From Ctena decussata (lineage: Eukaryota > Mollusca > Bivalvia > Lucinida > Lucinidae): 64,000 nt of DNA. The notes beneath the pieces are model-generated. The model was not told the origin of the DNA. It saw nothing but the letters and a program-made list of their open reading frames with translations, and ran no database searches. Positions 42,801 to 48,010 of this stretch are shown here, in pieces (position 1 is the stretch's first letter; each line of letters begins with the position of its first letter). The stretch is from NCBI GenBank assembly GCA_963989385.1, contig OZ022502.1, forward strand, positions 12,945,001 to 13,009,000, given 5' to 3'. The position numbers and the translations under genes were made by a program.

Positions 42801-45624
42801 AACAGCAAATTGCTGATAAATACAGTTTTTTTCTTGCTCAGTTTAGCTGAGTATGTAATTTTCTCTGCTTATAAACATTAGTTGGCATTTTCATATTTGT
42901 TAGCAGAGAAAGTCTTTATGAATATGTAAGTGTAGTTTTATAACCTGTGGGGCAGCTTTCATAGTTAAGCATTGGTCATTGTCTTCCCTTTTGCTACATA
43001 TAGTCCTCATATTCGCAAATAATGACTCTGATCGCATAAAGCTTGATGCACATGTAATTTACATGTAATTTATCCATATTTATCAGCAGAGAAAATTTCA
43101 TGCTCAGCTGAGTTGAGCATGAAAAAAGTTTTATAACCTCGGGGCCAGCTTTCATAGTTAAGCATTGGTCATTGTCTTCCCTTTCGCTACATGTAGTACT
43201 CATATTCGCAAATAATGGTTCTTATTGCATAAGGCTTGATGTACATGTGATTAGATTGAGAGACGGAGTGGAGGCACTCGGAAAAGCTCACAGAAGAAGA
43301 TACCCACTGGGCACTTAAGGTTGAATCAATATTGAATCTACTGACGTTGAATCAATGTAGATTCAATATTGATTCAACCATGAGTGCCTGCTGATACATC
43401 GTCATGACGTTGAATCAAGGTAGAATTAATATTGATTCAACCTTGAGTGCCTGCTTGGTATATATTGCAGCAAAAACCGTTCATTATACGGCTATTTTTC
43501 AGTATATTCTTCTGCCCTGGTGAATAGAATGAGTCCATTGGTCAATCAGTGCCGTCTGATTAAGATTATTTAACTTTTTTTGGTTTGGTTTTAGGAGAAA
43601 TTCGCATTTGTACAATGGATGTTAGAAATTTATAGCACTGAAGTGACGATATTCTGTGGTGTACCACAAGAAAAACGATGCAAAGTCTTCCTCCTGTTTT
43701 TGAGAAATCCCAATTTGAGCCTCGTCATACTGAAAAAGGGTGTGTGTGTGAGAGGGGTGGTAGGGGTGGGCAGGTAGGGGGGTGGGGACGTGGGGGGGGG
43801 GGCTAAATATATTTGCGAACAGTCAATACAGTCAATACACAAACCAGTCTGTGAACACTTGAAGACACCCTGCTGCTTTTGTTTGTATGTTTCGTAGTGT
43901 CTATAATAGATGTGTGCGAACAGCAAAAGCTCTGATCAGACTGCGCGGGTGTGCAGGCAGGTTTGTTCGCATATGCGTTTAGCACACTTTCTACATGTCG
44001 CAGCTGATATAGTCGTGTATTGTGACAAATACCTTACGAGGAGATGCAGTCTAAAAAAGGCAAAATGAGACATATATTTAGGGGAAAACTGTACTCAAAA
44101 TTGTCATTTGGGGAGCTAAATCGTCAGTTTTGTAGTCGCAAAGGACCTCTGACGGTTGTAATGTTAATTTGCCTATGAAATCATAAAATCAGTCAGAATT
44201 AAGTTTTTGATATACCTAAGAATTTCTCTTGAAATTTGTTGTTCTCAACTTCTCCTAACTGGCTATAAATTTAATTTATGATTTTTGAGCACATAGACTT
44301 CAAATTTTGGTGGAAAAAGCCAAACTTTATAATTAAACGTAATGGAAACAGGAAAAGTTTTTTAACGATACTTCCCCCCGCCCCCGCCCGTGCCTCAGCT
44401 AGCCACTTCGTATGTATATGTGTACTATCATAATACACATTATATGTGAGTGGCTTGCTGAGGCACGGGGGGGGGGGGGGGGTGGAATATAGTCTGCAGC
44501 TGAAAAAGTGGGTGGGGTACTTACGCCCTTTATATCTAAAAATCGGCTGAAGTCCTTATTAGTGAAAAGATATTGCTTAATATCAGTAATAGTAGTATGT
44601 ACATCAGTTTAAGCATAGTTATCAATTAAAATTTCGATATATTAGAAAACCAAAAAAAAATGGATTTATTTTCAGAGACTGAAAAATTTACGTACCCCTC
44701 CTGATAAAATCTGTTCAAATTAGTCTAGAAACATGCTTATTTTTCAAAATCACTGTTAAAATGTCTTTATAGTACACAAGTCTACATATAAATGCCAATA
44801 TTTCAACTTTTGCTGCCCAAGGAAGGTGCAATAACTTGTTGAAAAATAGGCAAATTTGCATTGATACTGTCAGAGGTCCTTTCCTTTACGGTGACGCGTT
44901 AACAGAGCCGTAAAACTAAATTTGTGACTATAAACCCAACGATTTACCTCCCCAAATGACGATTTTCAGTCTAGTTATCCCTATTCTAACGCACATTTTA
45001 CATTTTTCACCTTTAAAAGCGGACTGTTTTGAACCTAAAGCTTGCAAGCGGCTTTCAGCAACGTAAAACCAGACGCTAGCCAATGAGAAGCGATTTTACG
45101 AAATGAGGTCGGGATTCTGACAGTATATCACAAGATATACTGTCGTAAATGTTTGACGTTATCCAACAAGACGTCATGTGATATACCAAGTACATAAGAA
45201 TGTGAGCCATGACTGGAGAAACCAACAAAATGGCTGTGCACCCATCGCAGACTAAGATCAGCCTGGGCATCCGCCAAGTCTGATCAGACTCTTCTCCAAG
45301 CGCTTAAAGGGTAGCTATGGGTCTAAGCTACCTCCATGCGGACAGCGAAGACTCTGATCGGACTGGGCAGATGCCCAGGCTGATCTGAGTCTGTGCTGGG
45401 CGCACAACCACTTTCTTCGTTTTCTCGTGTCGCGGCTCATCTGGAATTGCCATCAAAAGGTATCGTTCTCAGATTCCAAAGAGTAGTGCAGCTACTGACC
45501 AAGCATTTGTTTATCTTCCAGATATGCGTGGCATTCAAGCCCTTGCCAGTTTAAAAAGTGTGCAATATATGGAAGAGACACAGATCTACCAGCTCCACCT
45601 TTCATCAAGAATGGTCCATTTTGA
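1779..45624 (+). CDS. SIAE: Sialate O-acetylesterase, ten spliced exons
   Basis: Coding parts: 1779-1830, 18416-18750, 20235-20370, 21110-21275, 22953-23038, 29808-29938, 32318-32475, 34835-35030, 42494-42633, 45522-45624. They total 1503 nt and encode 500 aa, close to the roughly 520 aa usual for animal SIAE. The family are secreted or lysosomal SGNH-type esterases that remove 9-O-acetyl groups from sialic acids. Seen in order: hydrophobic signal peptide (residues 1-17), GQSN with nucleophile Ser121, WGGTP at 207-211, WYQGE at 256-260, the SIHPRDK block with probable catalytic His357, and a Cys-rich end terminating in LPAPPFIKNGPF. Several N-glycosylation sequons (for example NGS, NNT, NHS, NLT) fit a secretory protein. 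Every intron is GT...AG and all phases agree. The family call is secure; exon 1 is inferred from position, phase and signal-peptide character. Confidence 0.93.
3027..3562. mobile_element. 536-bp MITE inserted at TTAA
   Basis: TIRs AGGTAGGTTCCTG and CAGGAACCTACCT are flanked on both sides by TTAA (3023-3026 and 3563-3566). A TTAA target duplication is the hallmark of piggyBac-type and a few other superfamilies. The ends do not begin with CCC, so the superfamily is left open. Non-coding. Confidence 0.65.
3632..4605 (+). mobile_element. Helitron-like element with ~180-bp tandem core
   Basis: The head is a hairpin at 3632-3658 (GCCCCCGTGAC ... GTCAGGGGGC), followed by a GTCCGTCC-rich tract. The core holds five copies of a 180-200 bp unit starting near 3724, 3904, 4105, 4284 and 4464, each with GTTTGTGTAATCAA or a variant. 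The end is a hairpin GTGTCTTACAGACAC (4581-4595) followed within ten bases by CTAG at 4602-4605. A 3' hairpin then CTRR is the Helitron signature. The third core unit is preceded by a 21-bp local duplication. Confidence 0.6.
5607..5651. repeat. Poly-C then CA-rich simple repeat
   Basis: C homopolymer interrupted by A, followed by a short ACAC run. The equivalent position in copy B (10729-10752) is also poly-C. Length is likely unreliable in assemblies. Confidence 0.85.
6560..6680 (-). repeat. SINE body fragment, minus strand
   Basis: The reverse complement reads CTGTTACTGGCGGAAG...GTTAACCGCTTAG, the body of the same tRNA-headed SINE that follows in plus orientation from 6688. The two fragments are tail-to-head inverted. 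Copy B has a matching piece near 11470-11590. Confidence 0.6.
6688..6965 (+). mobile_element. tRNA-derived SINE
   Basis: The head at 6688-6760 resembles a tRNA, with box A-like TAGCGCAGTCGGCAG and box B-like GATCGATTCCC, ending ACAGGCCA. The body contains CTGATTCAAGAAGGGCAG, GCACTTAGTACTGG, AACCGTTTAGGAGGTC and GACATGACCTTAGCTG. The same body is found at 11595, 14777 and 19775. The tRNA stems are imperfect, so this is not a functional tRNA gene. Confidence 0.75.
6990..7165 (-). mobile_element. tRNA-derived SINE head, minus strand
   Basis: Read on the minus strand, about 7073-7160 gives a tRNA-like head with TCTAGCGAAGTCGGCAG and GAGTTTGATTCCC, followed by the ATCATGAAATATTTTCT body start. 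It faces the plus-strand SINE at 6688. Copy B has the same arrangement at 12000-12122. Confidence 0.65.
7150..8060. repeat. Degenerate ~20-bp minisatellite, copy A
   Basis: Successive units of 18-21 bp resemble GTGTGAACGGGACCTCCAC, for example between 7690 and 8060. Units are strongly diverged but keep the AACGGGA core. Open frames on the minus strand here follow from the repeat and are not genes. Confidence 0.7.
10729..10752. repeat. Poly-C tract in copy B
   Basis: C homopolymer of about two dozen bases, matching the poly-C of copy A near 5610. Confidence 0.85.
11595..11965 (+). mobile_element. tRNA-derived SINE in copy B
   Basis: Head 11595-11677 with TAGCGCAGTCGGCAG and GATCGATTCCC. The body is interrupted by a segment at about 11805-11870 that copy A lacks, and resumes with GTTAACTGACC and GACATGACCTTAGCTG. 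Orthologous by position to the SINE at 6688. Confidence 0.7.
12000..12122 (-). mobile_element. tRNA-derived SINE head, minus strand, copy B
   Basis: Minus-strand head equivalent to 6990-7165, with TCTAGCGCAGTCGGCAG and GAGTTCGATTCC. Slightly closer to a tRNA than the copy A version. Confidence 0.65.
12122..13090. repeat. Degenerate ~20-bp minisatellite, copy B
   Basis: Same array as 7150-8060, with units around GTGTGAACGGGACCTCCAC. Minus-strand open frames of up to 130 codons are products of the repeat. Confidence 0.7.
13774..13958. mobile_element. 185-bp foldback MITE with 5-bp target duplication
   Basis: TIRs CACACCGGGAAGGCGGCAAT and the inverted ATTGCCTCCTACCCGGTGTG surround a nearly complete palindrome rich in CAATCGAAAACGCT. 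CTGCT flanks both sides (13769-13773 and 13959-13963). Copy A at about 9401-9415 shows the uninterrupted site, so insertion followed the duplication. Confidence 0.85.
14413..14510 (-). repeat. Dispersed tRNA-like repeat fragment
   Basis: The stretch with TATGGTTACGTACCGCTGAG recurs at about 56400-56500. On the minus strand it contains GTGGCTCAGCGGTACG, similar to a box A, but no clear box B, so it is listed only as a dispersed repeat. Confidence 0.45.
14777..15030 (+). mobile_element. tRNA-derived SINE with best-preserved head
   Basis: The 74-nt head (14777-14850) has TAGCGCAATCGGTAGG, an anticodon-arm region CTGACTCATAAGTCAG with a CAT triplet, box B GGGTTCGAAACCC, and terminal CCA. The usual SINE body follows immediately (TTCAAGAAGGGCAGTTG, CTTAGTACTGGTTAACC). 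The body makes it a SINE rather than a free tRNA gene. Confidence 0.75.
15035..15425 (+). mobile_element. 5'-truncated Helitron-like element end
   Basis: A single diverged core unit (TTGAAACTTAGCATG, GATGACCTTGATCTG, GGCAAGGTCAACTTT) related to the ~455 bp unit of intron 8. It ends in a hairpin CCGCGCTTGCGCGG at 15400-15413 and CTAG at 15422-15425, the Helitron-type 3' terminus. The head is missing, cut off next to the SINE. Confidence 0.5.
16366..16502. repeat. Small foldback repeat
   Basis: TTAGGCCCGATTTCACGTCG at the left is matched by inverted CGACGTGACATCGGGCCTAA at the right, enclosing about 95 bp. Lies in the centre of the long-inverted-repeat element. Confidence 0.65.
16947..17192 (+). 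CDS. Unrecognised 81-aa open frame inside repeat element
   Basis: Starts with Met and reads through a helix-friendly, mixed-charge sequence containing MWNMLLRNNPELFDECSN. I do not recognise a family. Composition looks more protein-like than neighbouring chance frames, so it could be a captured exon or relic of an element protein. No splice context, ribosome context or homologous copy in the window supports it further. Confidence 0.2.
   Translation: MNKRITFSNIIREIGTLVHPRNLVKIIDIEHSKKRSDMWNMLLRNNPELFDECSNTLAMSLCHAVLILSEIKAEAKETITC
18416..18750 (+). CDS. SIAE: SIAE exon 2, N-terminal domain and nucleophile
   Basis: Acceptor TTTTTGTCAG|AT, donor CGT|GTAAGT. Encodes residues 18-129, starting DAANTLKFAHYYNS and including HMVLQKEP and the catalytic block VCSGQSNM with Ser121. 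Contains sequons NGS, NNT and NVT. This is the most conserved diagnostic segment of the gene. Confidence 0.95.
19062..19298. mobile_element. Foldback MITE, family Q, copy 1
   Basis: The left end CCCGAGGTTATAGAACTTT and right end TTTTCATAACCTCAGGG are inverted copies. Inner arms repeat CTCAACTTGGCTGAGCAT and ATGCTCAGCTGAGTTGAG. Related copies lie at 42740-43145, and a distant relative at 30918-31075. Confidence 0.7.
19775..20000 (+). mobile_element. SINE with internal deletion in tRNA head
   Basis: Matches the SINE at 14777 but jumps from GGTAGGGCACCTG to GTCTGGCCACAT. This removes about 40 bp covering the anticodon arm and box B. The body is otherwise complete to GACATGACCTTAGCTG and a short A-rich tail. 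Loss of box B should abolish Pol III transcription. Confidence 0.7.
20235..20370 (+). CDS. SIAE: SIAE exon 3
   Basis: Acceptor TGTTTCAG|GTA, donor AATG|GTGCGT. Encodes residues 130-174 plus one base, beginning VFNHSEELVESS and containing IRILKVRP and INWQMPGN. Corresponds to the conserved stretch after the nucleophile in animal SIAE. Confidence 0.9.
21110..21275 (+). CDS. SIAE: SIAE exon 4, WGGTP block
   Basis: Acceptor TTCCTACAG|AC, donor AAAAG|GTACTG. Encodes residues 175-229 plus two bases, with LTPYFSAVCLLY, PIGLIEADWGGTPVEAWSS and SACG. The right-hand 112 nt, with 34 nt of the following intron, are repeated immediately downstream. Confidence 0.95.
21310..21455 (+). pseudogene. SIAE: Tandem partial duplicate of SIAE exon 4
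   Basis: A 146-bp direct copy of 21164-21309. It holds the last 112 nt of exon 4 and the donor, but lacks the exon's first 54 nt and its acceptor. A few substitutions separate the copies, among them a synonymous TGC to TGT. The reading frame stays open. A cryptic AG inside it would not keep phase with exon 5, so it is probably not spliced in. Confidence 0.85.
21650..21872. mobile_element. Foldback MITE, GGGCCGTATTC family, copy 1
   Basis: Ends AGACCGTATTCACAAAGCC and the inverted TTATGAATACGGCCC enclose inverted arms with TAAAGGAAATTCCCTACAAC and GGAGGAACAGTC. CTG flanks both ends. The second copy, at 57649, lies in a LINE. Confidence 0.75.
22825..22872. repeat. (TG)n microsatellite
   Basis: About 24 uninterrupted GT/TG dinucleotides in intron 4 of SIAE. 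Confidence 0.95.
22953..23038 (+). CDS. SIAE: SIAE exon 5
   Basis: Acceptor CTTTCACAG|A, donor CAAG|GTATCA. Encodes residues 230-258 plus one base: NPRNNHVLWNAMIHPLL and GAIWYQ. LWNAMIHPL and the WYQGE motif that spans the next junction are family hallmarks. Confidence 0.93.
23148..23205 (-). repeat. Short fragment of a dispersed 540-bp repeat
   Basis: AGTAAAAAGTATGCAAAGACC and the following ACTGAAACAATC match the right end of the repeat copies at 27764-28312 and 60938-61487. Only about 60 bp survive. Confidence 0.6.
23311..24177 (-). mobile_element. Decayed Tc1-like transposon
   Basis: TIRs CACTGAGGGACTTTAAAAAC (left) and GTTTTTAAAGTCCTTCAGTG (right) are flanked by TA at 23309-23310 and 24178-24179. 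A broken transposase is on the minus strand. The ends CA...TG mean excision from TA with a two-base scar on each side would leave TACATGTA. Confidence 0.8.
23460..23790 (-). pseudogene. Tc1-like transposase remnant
   Basis: Minus-strand translation gives, in order and in shifted frames: VQRLRNRYQATGTVK (helix-turn-helix region), YINNVLRPAVIPFVRQ, FLYQQDNAPVHTA and FDWSPLSLDMSLIEIV. The third contains the DNAP.HTA catalytic signature and the last resembles the WPPxSPDLNPIE motif. Much of the region between the DNA-binding part and the catalytic core is missing, and frames change. It cannot encode an active enzyme. Confidence 0.8.
24986..25227. repeat. Foldback MITE, family F, copy 2
   Basis: Ends GAGTCACGACACGATAAAAC and TTTTGTCGTGTCGGGGCT. 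Internal inverted arms contain CAAATCAGCCTGGACAATCG and GGATGCCCAGGCTGATCTG. Located in intron 5. Confidence 0.75.
25526..25741. repeat. Foldback MITE, family F, copy 3
   Basis: GAGCCGCGACACGAG at the left and TGTCGCGGCTC at the right, with inverted inner arms. AAAT occurs immediately outside both ends (25522-25525 and 25742-25745), a likely target duplication. It abuts the 3.66 kb TIR element. Confidence 0.8.
26753..26971. repeat. Foldback repeat in intron 5
   Basis: ACTACAGTTATCC and CAATGTATGAAAGTA on the left arm reappear inverted as TACTTTCATACATTG and GGATAACTGTAGT on the right. Confidence 0.75.
27125..27330 (-). repeat. Dispersed repeat fragment (SLDPDQA-type)
   Basis: Minus-strand translation contains NSLDPDQAGRFVVPD, a phrase that arises from a common repeat in marine invertebrate genomes and is often mis-annotated as protein. 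I treat it as repeat, not gene. Confidence 0.5.
27764..28312 (+). repeat. 540-bp dispersed repeat, copy 1
   Basis: Nearly the same sequence occurs inverted at 60938-61487, including TTGATTTATGTGTTTACC, AATCGATTTAAGCCCCC and GACCGTTCCAAGGCGG. A 60-bp fragment is at 23148 and weakly related sequence at about 38030-38260. The plus copy reads TTATGTATGTTC where the other has six extra bases (TACATGTA). Confidence 0.8.
29808..29938 (+). CDS. SIAE: SIAE exon 6
   Basis: Acceptor TTCTGTAG|GT, donor CAA|GTACGT. Encodes Gly259 to Gln302 with GEANSRHPDEYACTFPAMI and DDWRQKFH, completing WYQGE across the junction. FPFGFVQ at its end is a conserved family segment. Confidence 0.93.
30829..30855. repeat. 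Poly-T tract
   Basis: T homopolymer of about 27 bases in intron 6, possibly the reversed A-tail of an old retroposon, though no clear body is attached. Confidence 0.8.
30918..31075. repeat. Foldback repeat in intron 6
   Basis: The arm with AAACTTGAGATTAATCTCAA, ACTGATTGGCTGCTTCCGAG and a central CATGTGCTCGG palindrome is matched by its inverse ending CTCAAGTTTTATAACCTC. End motif similar to family Q. Confidence 0.75.
31201..32099. mobile_element. 899-bp mariner-type MITE
   Basis: Perfect 29-bp TIRs beginning CGAGGGGCGTTCGAAAAG, flanked by TA at 31199-31200 and 32100-32101. The terminal sequence and TA target are typical of mariner relatives. No transposase motif in the interior. Confidence 0.85.
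32318..32475 (+). CDS. SIAE: SIAE exon 7
   Basis: Acceptor CTATTACAG|TTA, donor GGCTC|GTAAGT. Encodes residues 303-354 plus two bases: LSALSNNTQL, FPALRWAQTSKYGYVPN and VFMAVAMDLPD. The RWAQT and NxFMAVAMDL segments match the family. Confidence 0.95.
33121..34122. mobile_element. Harbinger-like non-autonomous element, 1 kb
   Basis: TIRs GGGCCGAGTGCACAAAG and the inverted CTTTGTGCACTCGGCCC. The bases CAG lie outside both ends, giving a 3-bp target duplication if the TIR starts at GGGCC. It contains a plus-strand fragment resembling the N-terminus of a PIF/Harbinger transposase. Confidence 0.75.
33328..33480 (+). pseudogene. PIF/Harbinger transposase N-terminal fragment
   Basis: Starts MAGMLQWMHDLLYRRV and continues with RDSANPLDTYNDAELYERF and RLPRHCF. 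The NPLD.Y.D.ELY.RFR pattern is typical of the start of HARBI1-like transposases. After about 50 residues similarity stops. The catalytic DDE part is absent, so this is a relic inside a non-autonomous element. Confidence 0.6.
34835..35030 (+). CDS. SIAE: SIAE exon 8, catalytic histidine block
   Basis: Acceptor TAATTGTAAG|C (weak pyrimidine tract), donor GAA|GTAGGT. Encodes Ser355 to Glu420, with SIHPRDKLDVAHRLALAGRA. HPRDK carries the probable catalytic His357 of the SGNH-type site. Confidence 0.95.
35697..36160 (+). pseudogene. Retroelement ORF 3' fragment, interrupted
   Basis: Translation gives VNIPFMDGVVSRSTSY, VFISQLIRFARVSSHV and ARNKIFTA up to about 35863. After about 190 bp of inserted DNA it resumes at 36057 with KLLQQCYRYHQRRKAVSKFY and ELVSKFKVGL. 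This order matches the region downstream of the polymerase domain in a retroelement protein family I know from bivalves, but I cannot place its clade. Frameshifts and the insertion make it non-functional. Confidence 0.6.
35864..36056. mobile_element. ~193-bp MITE inserted in retroelement fragment
   Basis: The left end TGGGTCGACTCGAGTAACTT is followed by CGGACA. The inverted right end contains TGTCCGAATTTACCTGACTT. An inner palindrome around AGTGAAAATCC and GGATTTTCACTG is visible. Removing it rejoins the host reading frame closely. No clear target duplication. Confidence 0.6.
36270..37786 (-). mobile_element. Helitron-like element with tandem core, minus strand
   Basis: Read on the minus strand: a head hairpin (37754-37785, AGCTCCCCC stem), a GTCCGGCGTCCGTCC tract, then repeated units with AAGATGGCCGC, TTGAAACTTGGTATG and CTTTTGAATGGGAAAAACTG. 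It closes with hairpin AGGACCACTAGGTCCT at 36274-36289. Same architecture as the plus-strand element at 38480, which lies head to head with it. The terminal CTRR is not clear in this copy. Confidence 0.6.
38480..42310 (+). mobile_element. Helitron-like element with eight ~455-bp core units
   Basis: The head hairpin at 38480-38512 (AGCTCACCTGAGCC stem) is followed by GTCCGTCCGTCCGTC. Units start near 38567, 39021, 39479, 39933, 40388, 40829, 41284 and 41748, with a partial one after 42000. The end is hairpin AGGACCATTGGTCCT (42292-42306) and CTGG at 42307-42310, fitting the Helitron hairpin-CTRR end. Repeated 84-codon frames inside are by-products of the unit. Confidence 0.7.
42494..42633 (+). 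CDS. SIAE: SIAE exon 9, Cys-rich region
   Basis: Acceptor TTTGGCAG|GTA, donor CCG|GTTTGT, which is weaker than the consensus. Encodes residues 421-466 plus two bases: VCCASTPTADCSRAYWSPA and TTMCHGTRNHVAAV. The cysteines match the conserved CC...C...C pattern of the family. Reading past the donor hits a stop two codons later, which supports the splice. Confidence 0.9.
42740..43145. mobile_element. Foldback MITE, family Q, with partial tandem duplication
   Basis: Copy near 42740-42955 with CATGCTCAACTCAGCTGAGC and AGTTTTATAACC ends. A second right arm is at about 43070-43140. The flanking CAGCTTTCATAGTTAAGC...GCTACATATAG stretch occurs twice (42951-43063 and 43143-43252), so flank and arm were duplicated together. 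Confidence 0.65.
43310..43388. repeat. Foldback repeat GGCACT...AGTGCC
   Basis: Inverted arms GGCACTTAAGGTTGAATC and GATTCAACCATGAGTGCC. A partial second copy follows to about 43450. Confidence 0.8.
43740..43802. repeat. G-rich low-complexity tract
   Basis: Runs of GTGTGTG and GGGGTGG ending in a G homopolymer. On the plus strand it could form G-quadruplexes. Located in intron 9. Confidence 0.7.
44102..44960. mobile_element. ~0.86 kb foldback element
   Basis: GTCATTTGGGGAGCTAAATC at the left and inverted GATTTACCTCCCCAAATGAC at the right. A second inner pair is AAAGGACCTCTGAC at about 44138 and GTCAGAGGTCCTTT at about 44869. The interior has a smaller hairpin at about 44379-44470 with CGTGCCTCAG and CTGAGGCACG next to C and G homopolymers. 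Confidence 0.7.
45203..45438. repeat. Foldback MITE, family F, copy 4
   Basis: Ends GAGCCATGACTGGAG and CTCGTGTCGCGGCTC. Inner arms contain GATCAGCCTGGGCATCCGCC and GGGCAGATGCCCAGGCTGAT. Ends 83 bp before the last SIAE exon. Confidence 0.85.
45522..45624 (+). CDS. SIAE: SIAE exon 10 and stop codon
   Basis: Acceptor TATCTTCCAG|A. Encodes residues 467-500, beginning RYAWHSSPCQFKKCAIYG and ending LPAPPFIKNGPF, then TGA at 45622-45624. RYAW...PC..K.C..Y and PAPPFI are conserved at the SIAE C-terminus. The exon sits between two family F foldback repeats. Confidence 0.95.
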
Positions 45625-45786
45625 GACGTTACTGCTTATTTAAAAGAAAATCATCTGTCACGATTGAATGTAGTTACATATATATGCTTTAAACTAATAT
45701 ACAGGCATTAGCTAAATTAGTTGACATGTTTTAGGCTTTCCCCGAAAAAGCAGAGTGCGAATGTTTGGGTCCAGTAAAACTAATTT

Positions 45787-46022
45787 GAGCCGCGACATGA
45801 GAAAAACAACAAAGTGGTTGTGCGCCCAGTGCAGACTCAGATCAGGCTGGGCATCCGCCCAGTCTGATCAGAGTCTTCGCTGTCCGCATGGAGGTAGCTT
45901 AGACCCTTCGCTACCCTTTGAGCACTTAAGGAAGAGTCTAGCTAAACTGGGTGGATGCCTAGGGTGATCTGAGTCTGCGCTGGGCGCATGACCACATTGT
46001 TTGTTTTCTCGTGTCGCGGCTC
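45787..46022. repeat. Foldback MITE, family F, copy 5
   Basis: Best-preserved copy: GAGCCGCGACATGAG to CGTGTCGCGGCTC, flanked by ATTT on both sides. Begins 163 bp after the SIAE stop and could lie in its 3' UTR. Confidence 0.9.
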
Positions 46023-46287
46023 ATTTAAGCCCCCACCTCAGTAATCCCAAGTCAGTACTTTTCTTGTGGTCTCTCAAGGTTTCATATTCTTATGTCTGCT
46101 TGTCTGTTGTCTTCTAGCAATATGGTCATCAGTATGGCTGCCAACTCTGAATTCTGTTTTGTGTTGTATTCTAAAATTATAGAAAATAGCTAAAAATGAT
46201 GTAACTGCTATTTCCAATTGCGGTAGCTGAATGGTCATCTATTCGAGAAAGAGCTGTTCATTCGGCTTACAGTGCATCTCTTTAAAG

Positions 46288-46293
46288 AATAAA
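46288..46293 (+). terminator. Possible poly(A) signal for SIAE
   Basis: First AATAAA I see downstream of the stop codon, about 660 bp away. It lies near the left edge of a foldback repeat. Use of it is unproven. Confidence 0.25.
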
Positions 46294-46302
46294 TTTCTTT
46301 TT

Positions 46303-46429
46303 TTTTTCTGATGTTAATCGAAGTATAAACTACATTTGGTCGCGTGCAAAGTAAGTGAACCCCGAAGGGGTTCATGTAAACTTTGCTAGCGACCCAATGT
46401 AGTTAATACTTCGATGAACACCAGAAAAA
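46303..46429. repeat. Foldback repeat
   Basis: TTTTTTCTGATGTTAATCGA at the left and inverted CGATGAACACCAGAAAAA at the right, with central GAACCCCGAAGGGGTTC. Confidence 0.8.
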
Positions 46430-46432
46430 TTA

Positions 46433-47320
46433 AGCTAATTGTTTATATTTACATTCTTTTCTATCTAATATTTGACCACAAATTTACTTCGACTTGATGT
46501 CACTCTCTTCCAGCTCTTCGTCAGCGAGTCTAGCCATTCCCCTGCCAAACCACATACAGCCAAGTCAAACTTCTTCTCAAACTACTGATATCTCAAAGTA
46601 AATTTCTGGTACCAGAAAATTTACATTGAGATATCTGTAGTCCGAGATAAAAGACCTTGAAATGTAAATAAAAATAGGAAATTTATTCTTCTTTTATATA
46701 CGATACTTTAAGATAGTGTACAAGCTATCGAGAGTTGACTGTATTGGAAATAAATATGCCGTATATGCTTTCCTGTCCATAATGTTCTTCTGGAGCATGA
46801 TACCATATCGAGACAAACTTTGGTTTAAACAATATTTTATTTGAAACTGAAACATACATGAAGTAAATACAGATACACGTACATGTAAATGAAATCAGTA
46901 CAAATAGGATTCAGAAGAAAGTCGTATGACTTATTTGAATCTGTATCCTATGTTGCAATTGATCATATAACAAATATATAGTCATTTGAACTCTAACTTT
47001 GCTAAAACATACACAAAATCAGTTTTAAACAAATTATGTCTGGAGAAGTTATTTAACATATAATCAAGTATTTAGACAACAAGAGTATTGAGAGTGATGG
47101 CAGTAAAGTTATACAAAAATATACAAAATAGTAGCAGGTAAGTGACAGGTAGGAGGGCTCCACGGGGAATGGAATTTCAAGCTTGCTATCAGTTAACTTT
47201 TTTTAGATATCTAAAGGTACGTTTGACTACAGCATTCAGGTATAGTACTTTTAAGCCAAAGGTTCGTACTCACATATAAACAGCTCAATGTAATGAGATG
47301 CTACACATCTAACAATTGTA
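46433..47320. other. Intergenic, no gene seen
   Basis: AT-rich sequence with a short inverted pair near 46560-46640 (TTTGAGATATC-like arms) and no convincing coding frame, RNA gene or transposon end. Confidence 0.4.
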
Positions 47321-47329
47321 TAATAATTC

Positions 47330-48010
47330 AATAAAAGATTGAAGATAAAAACTTTGAAGAGGATGAGTGAGATGATGCATCCTTGCCTAATTCCTACTGT
47401 TTTTCTTGCTTCCATTCAGCTGAATTGCACTGTAGCTTTGCAGTTTACGAACCTGATCCATGAATCGGCATTGATACTGTACTTCCGCAAGGTGGCTGCA
47501 TACTTTACGCTGTCAAAAGCTTTATTGATATCTATGAAGACATAGTCCAGATTCGGTTGTTCTCGAAGTTACTTCTGACATAGGATTTAGAGGATGAAGA
47601 TCTGTATTACTGAGCTATTCCGGCTCTGAACCCAGCCCAGAATTATCTCTTCAGCTCGGCATTTAAATTTAAGACGATTTTCAGCATGACTTTGCTCTGA
47701 TTGCGATGATTTGTCAGTCGTTCTGGCAGAGCTAGAGGTTGCATTCTTACGAAGAATAATAATCATCGACTGAGTCCAAGTGGTAGAACATTCTCTTGGT
47801 CTCAAGGTCTTGATGCATATTCAGTCATAGTTTTCTTACCTGCTTGAAAAAGTTCTGCTGGTATATTCACAGCAGCCTCTTCAAGTTCTGATATAACTAG
47901 GCAGGCTAAGTTTTCTCGCAAAAAATGAGTTTGCTTCCTTCTTGAATTTGACCCCAGGCTACATGTACATGGCGGCGCCTTCTGAAGGGATCTGTTAGGA
48001 TTCTGTTCAG
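47330..48010 (-). pseudogene. LINE reverse transcriptase fragment, minus strand
   Basis: Minus-strand pieces in order: NIPAELFQAGKKTM, TTWTQSMIIILRKN, a decayed stretch, EEIILGWVQSRNSSVIQI, VFIDINKAFDSVKYAATLRK, SWIRFVNCKATVQLNGS and TVGIRQGCIISLILF. These line up with RT motifs from the fingers (IPAEL.QAG) through the palm (FIDF.KAFD) to GVRQGC.LSP.LF of RTE-like or related non-LTR elements. Several frameshifts and a missing YADD part show it is dead. Confidence 0.75.
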
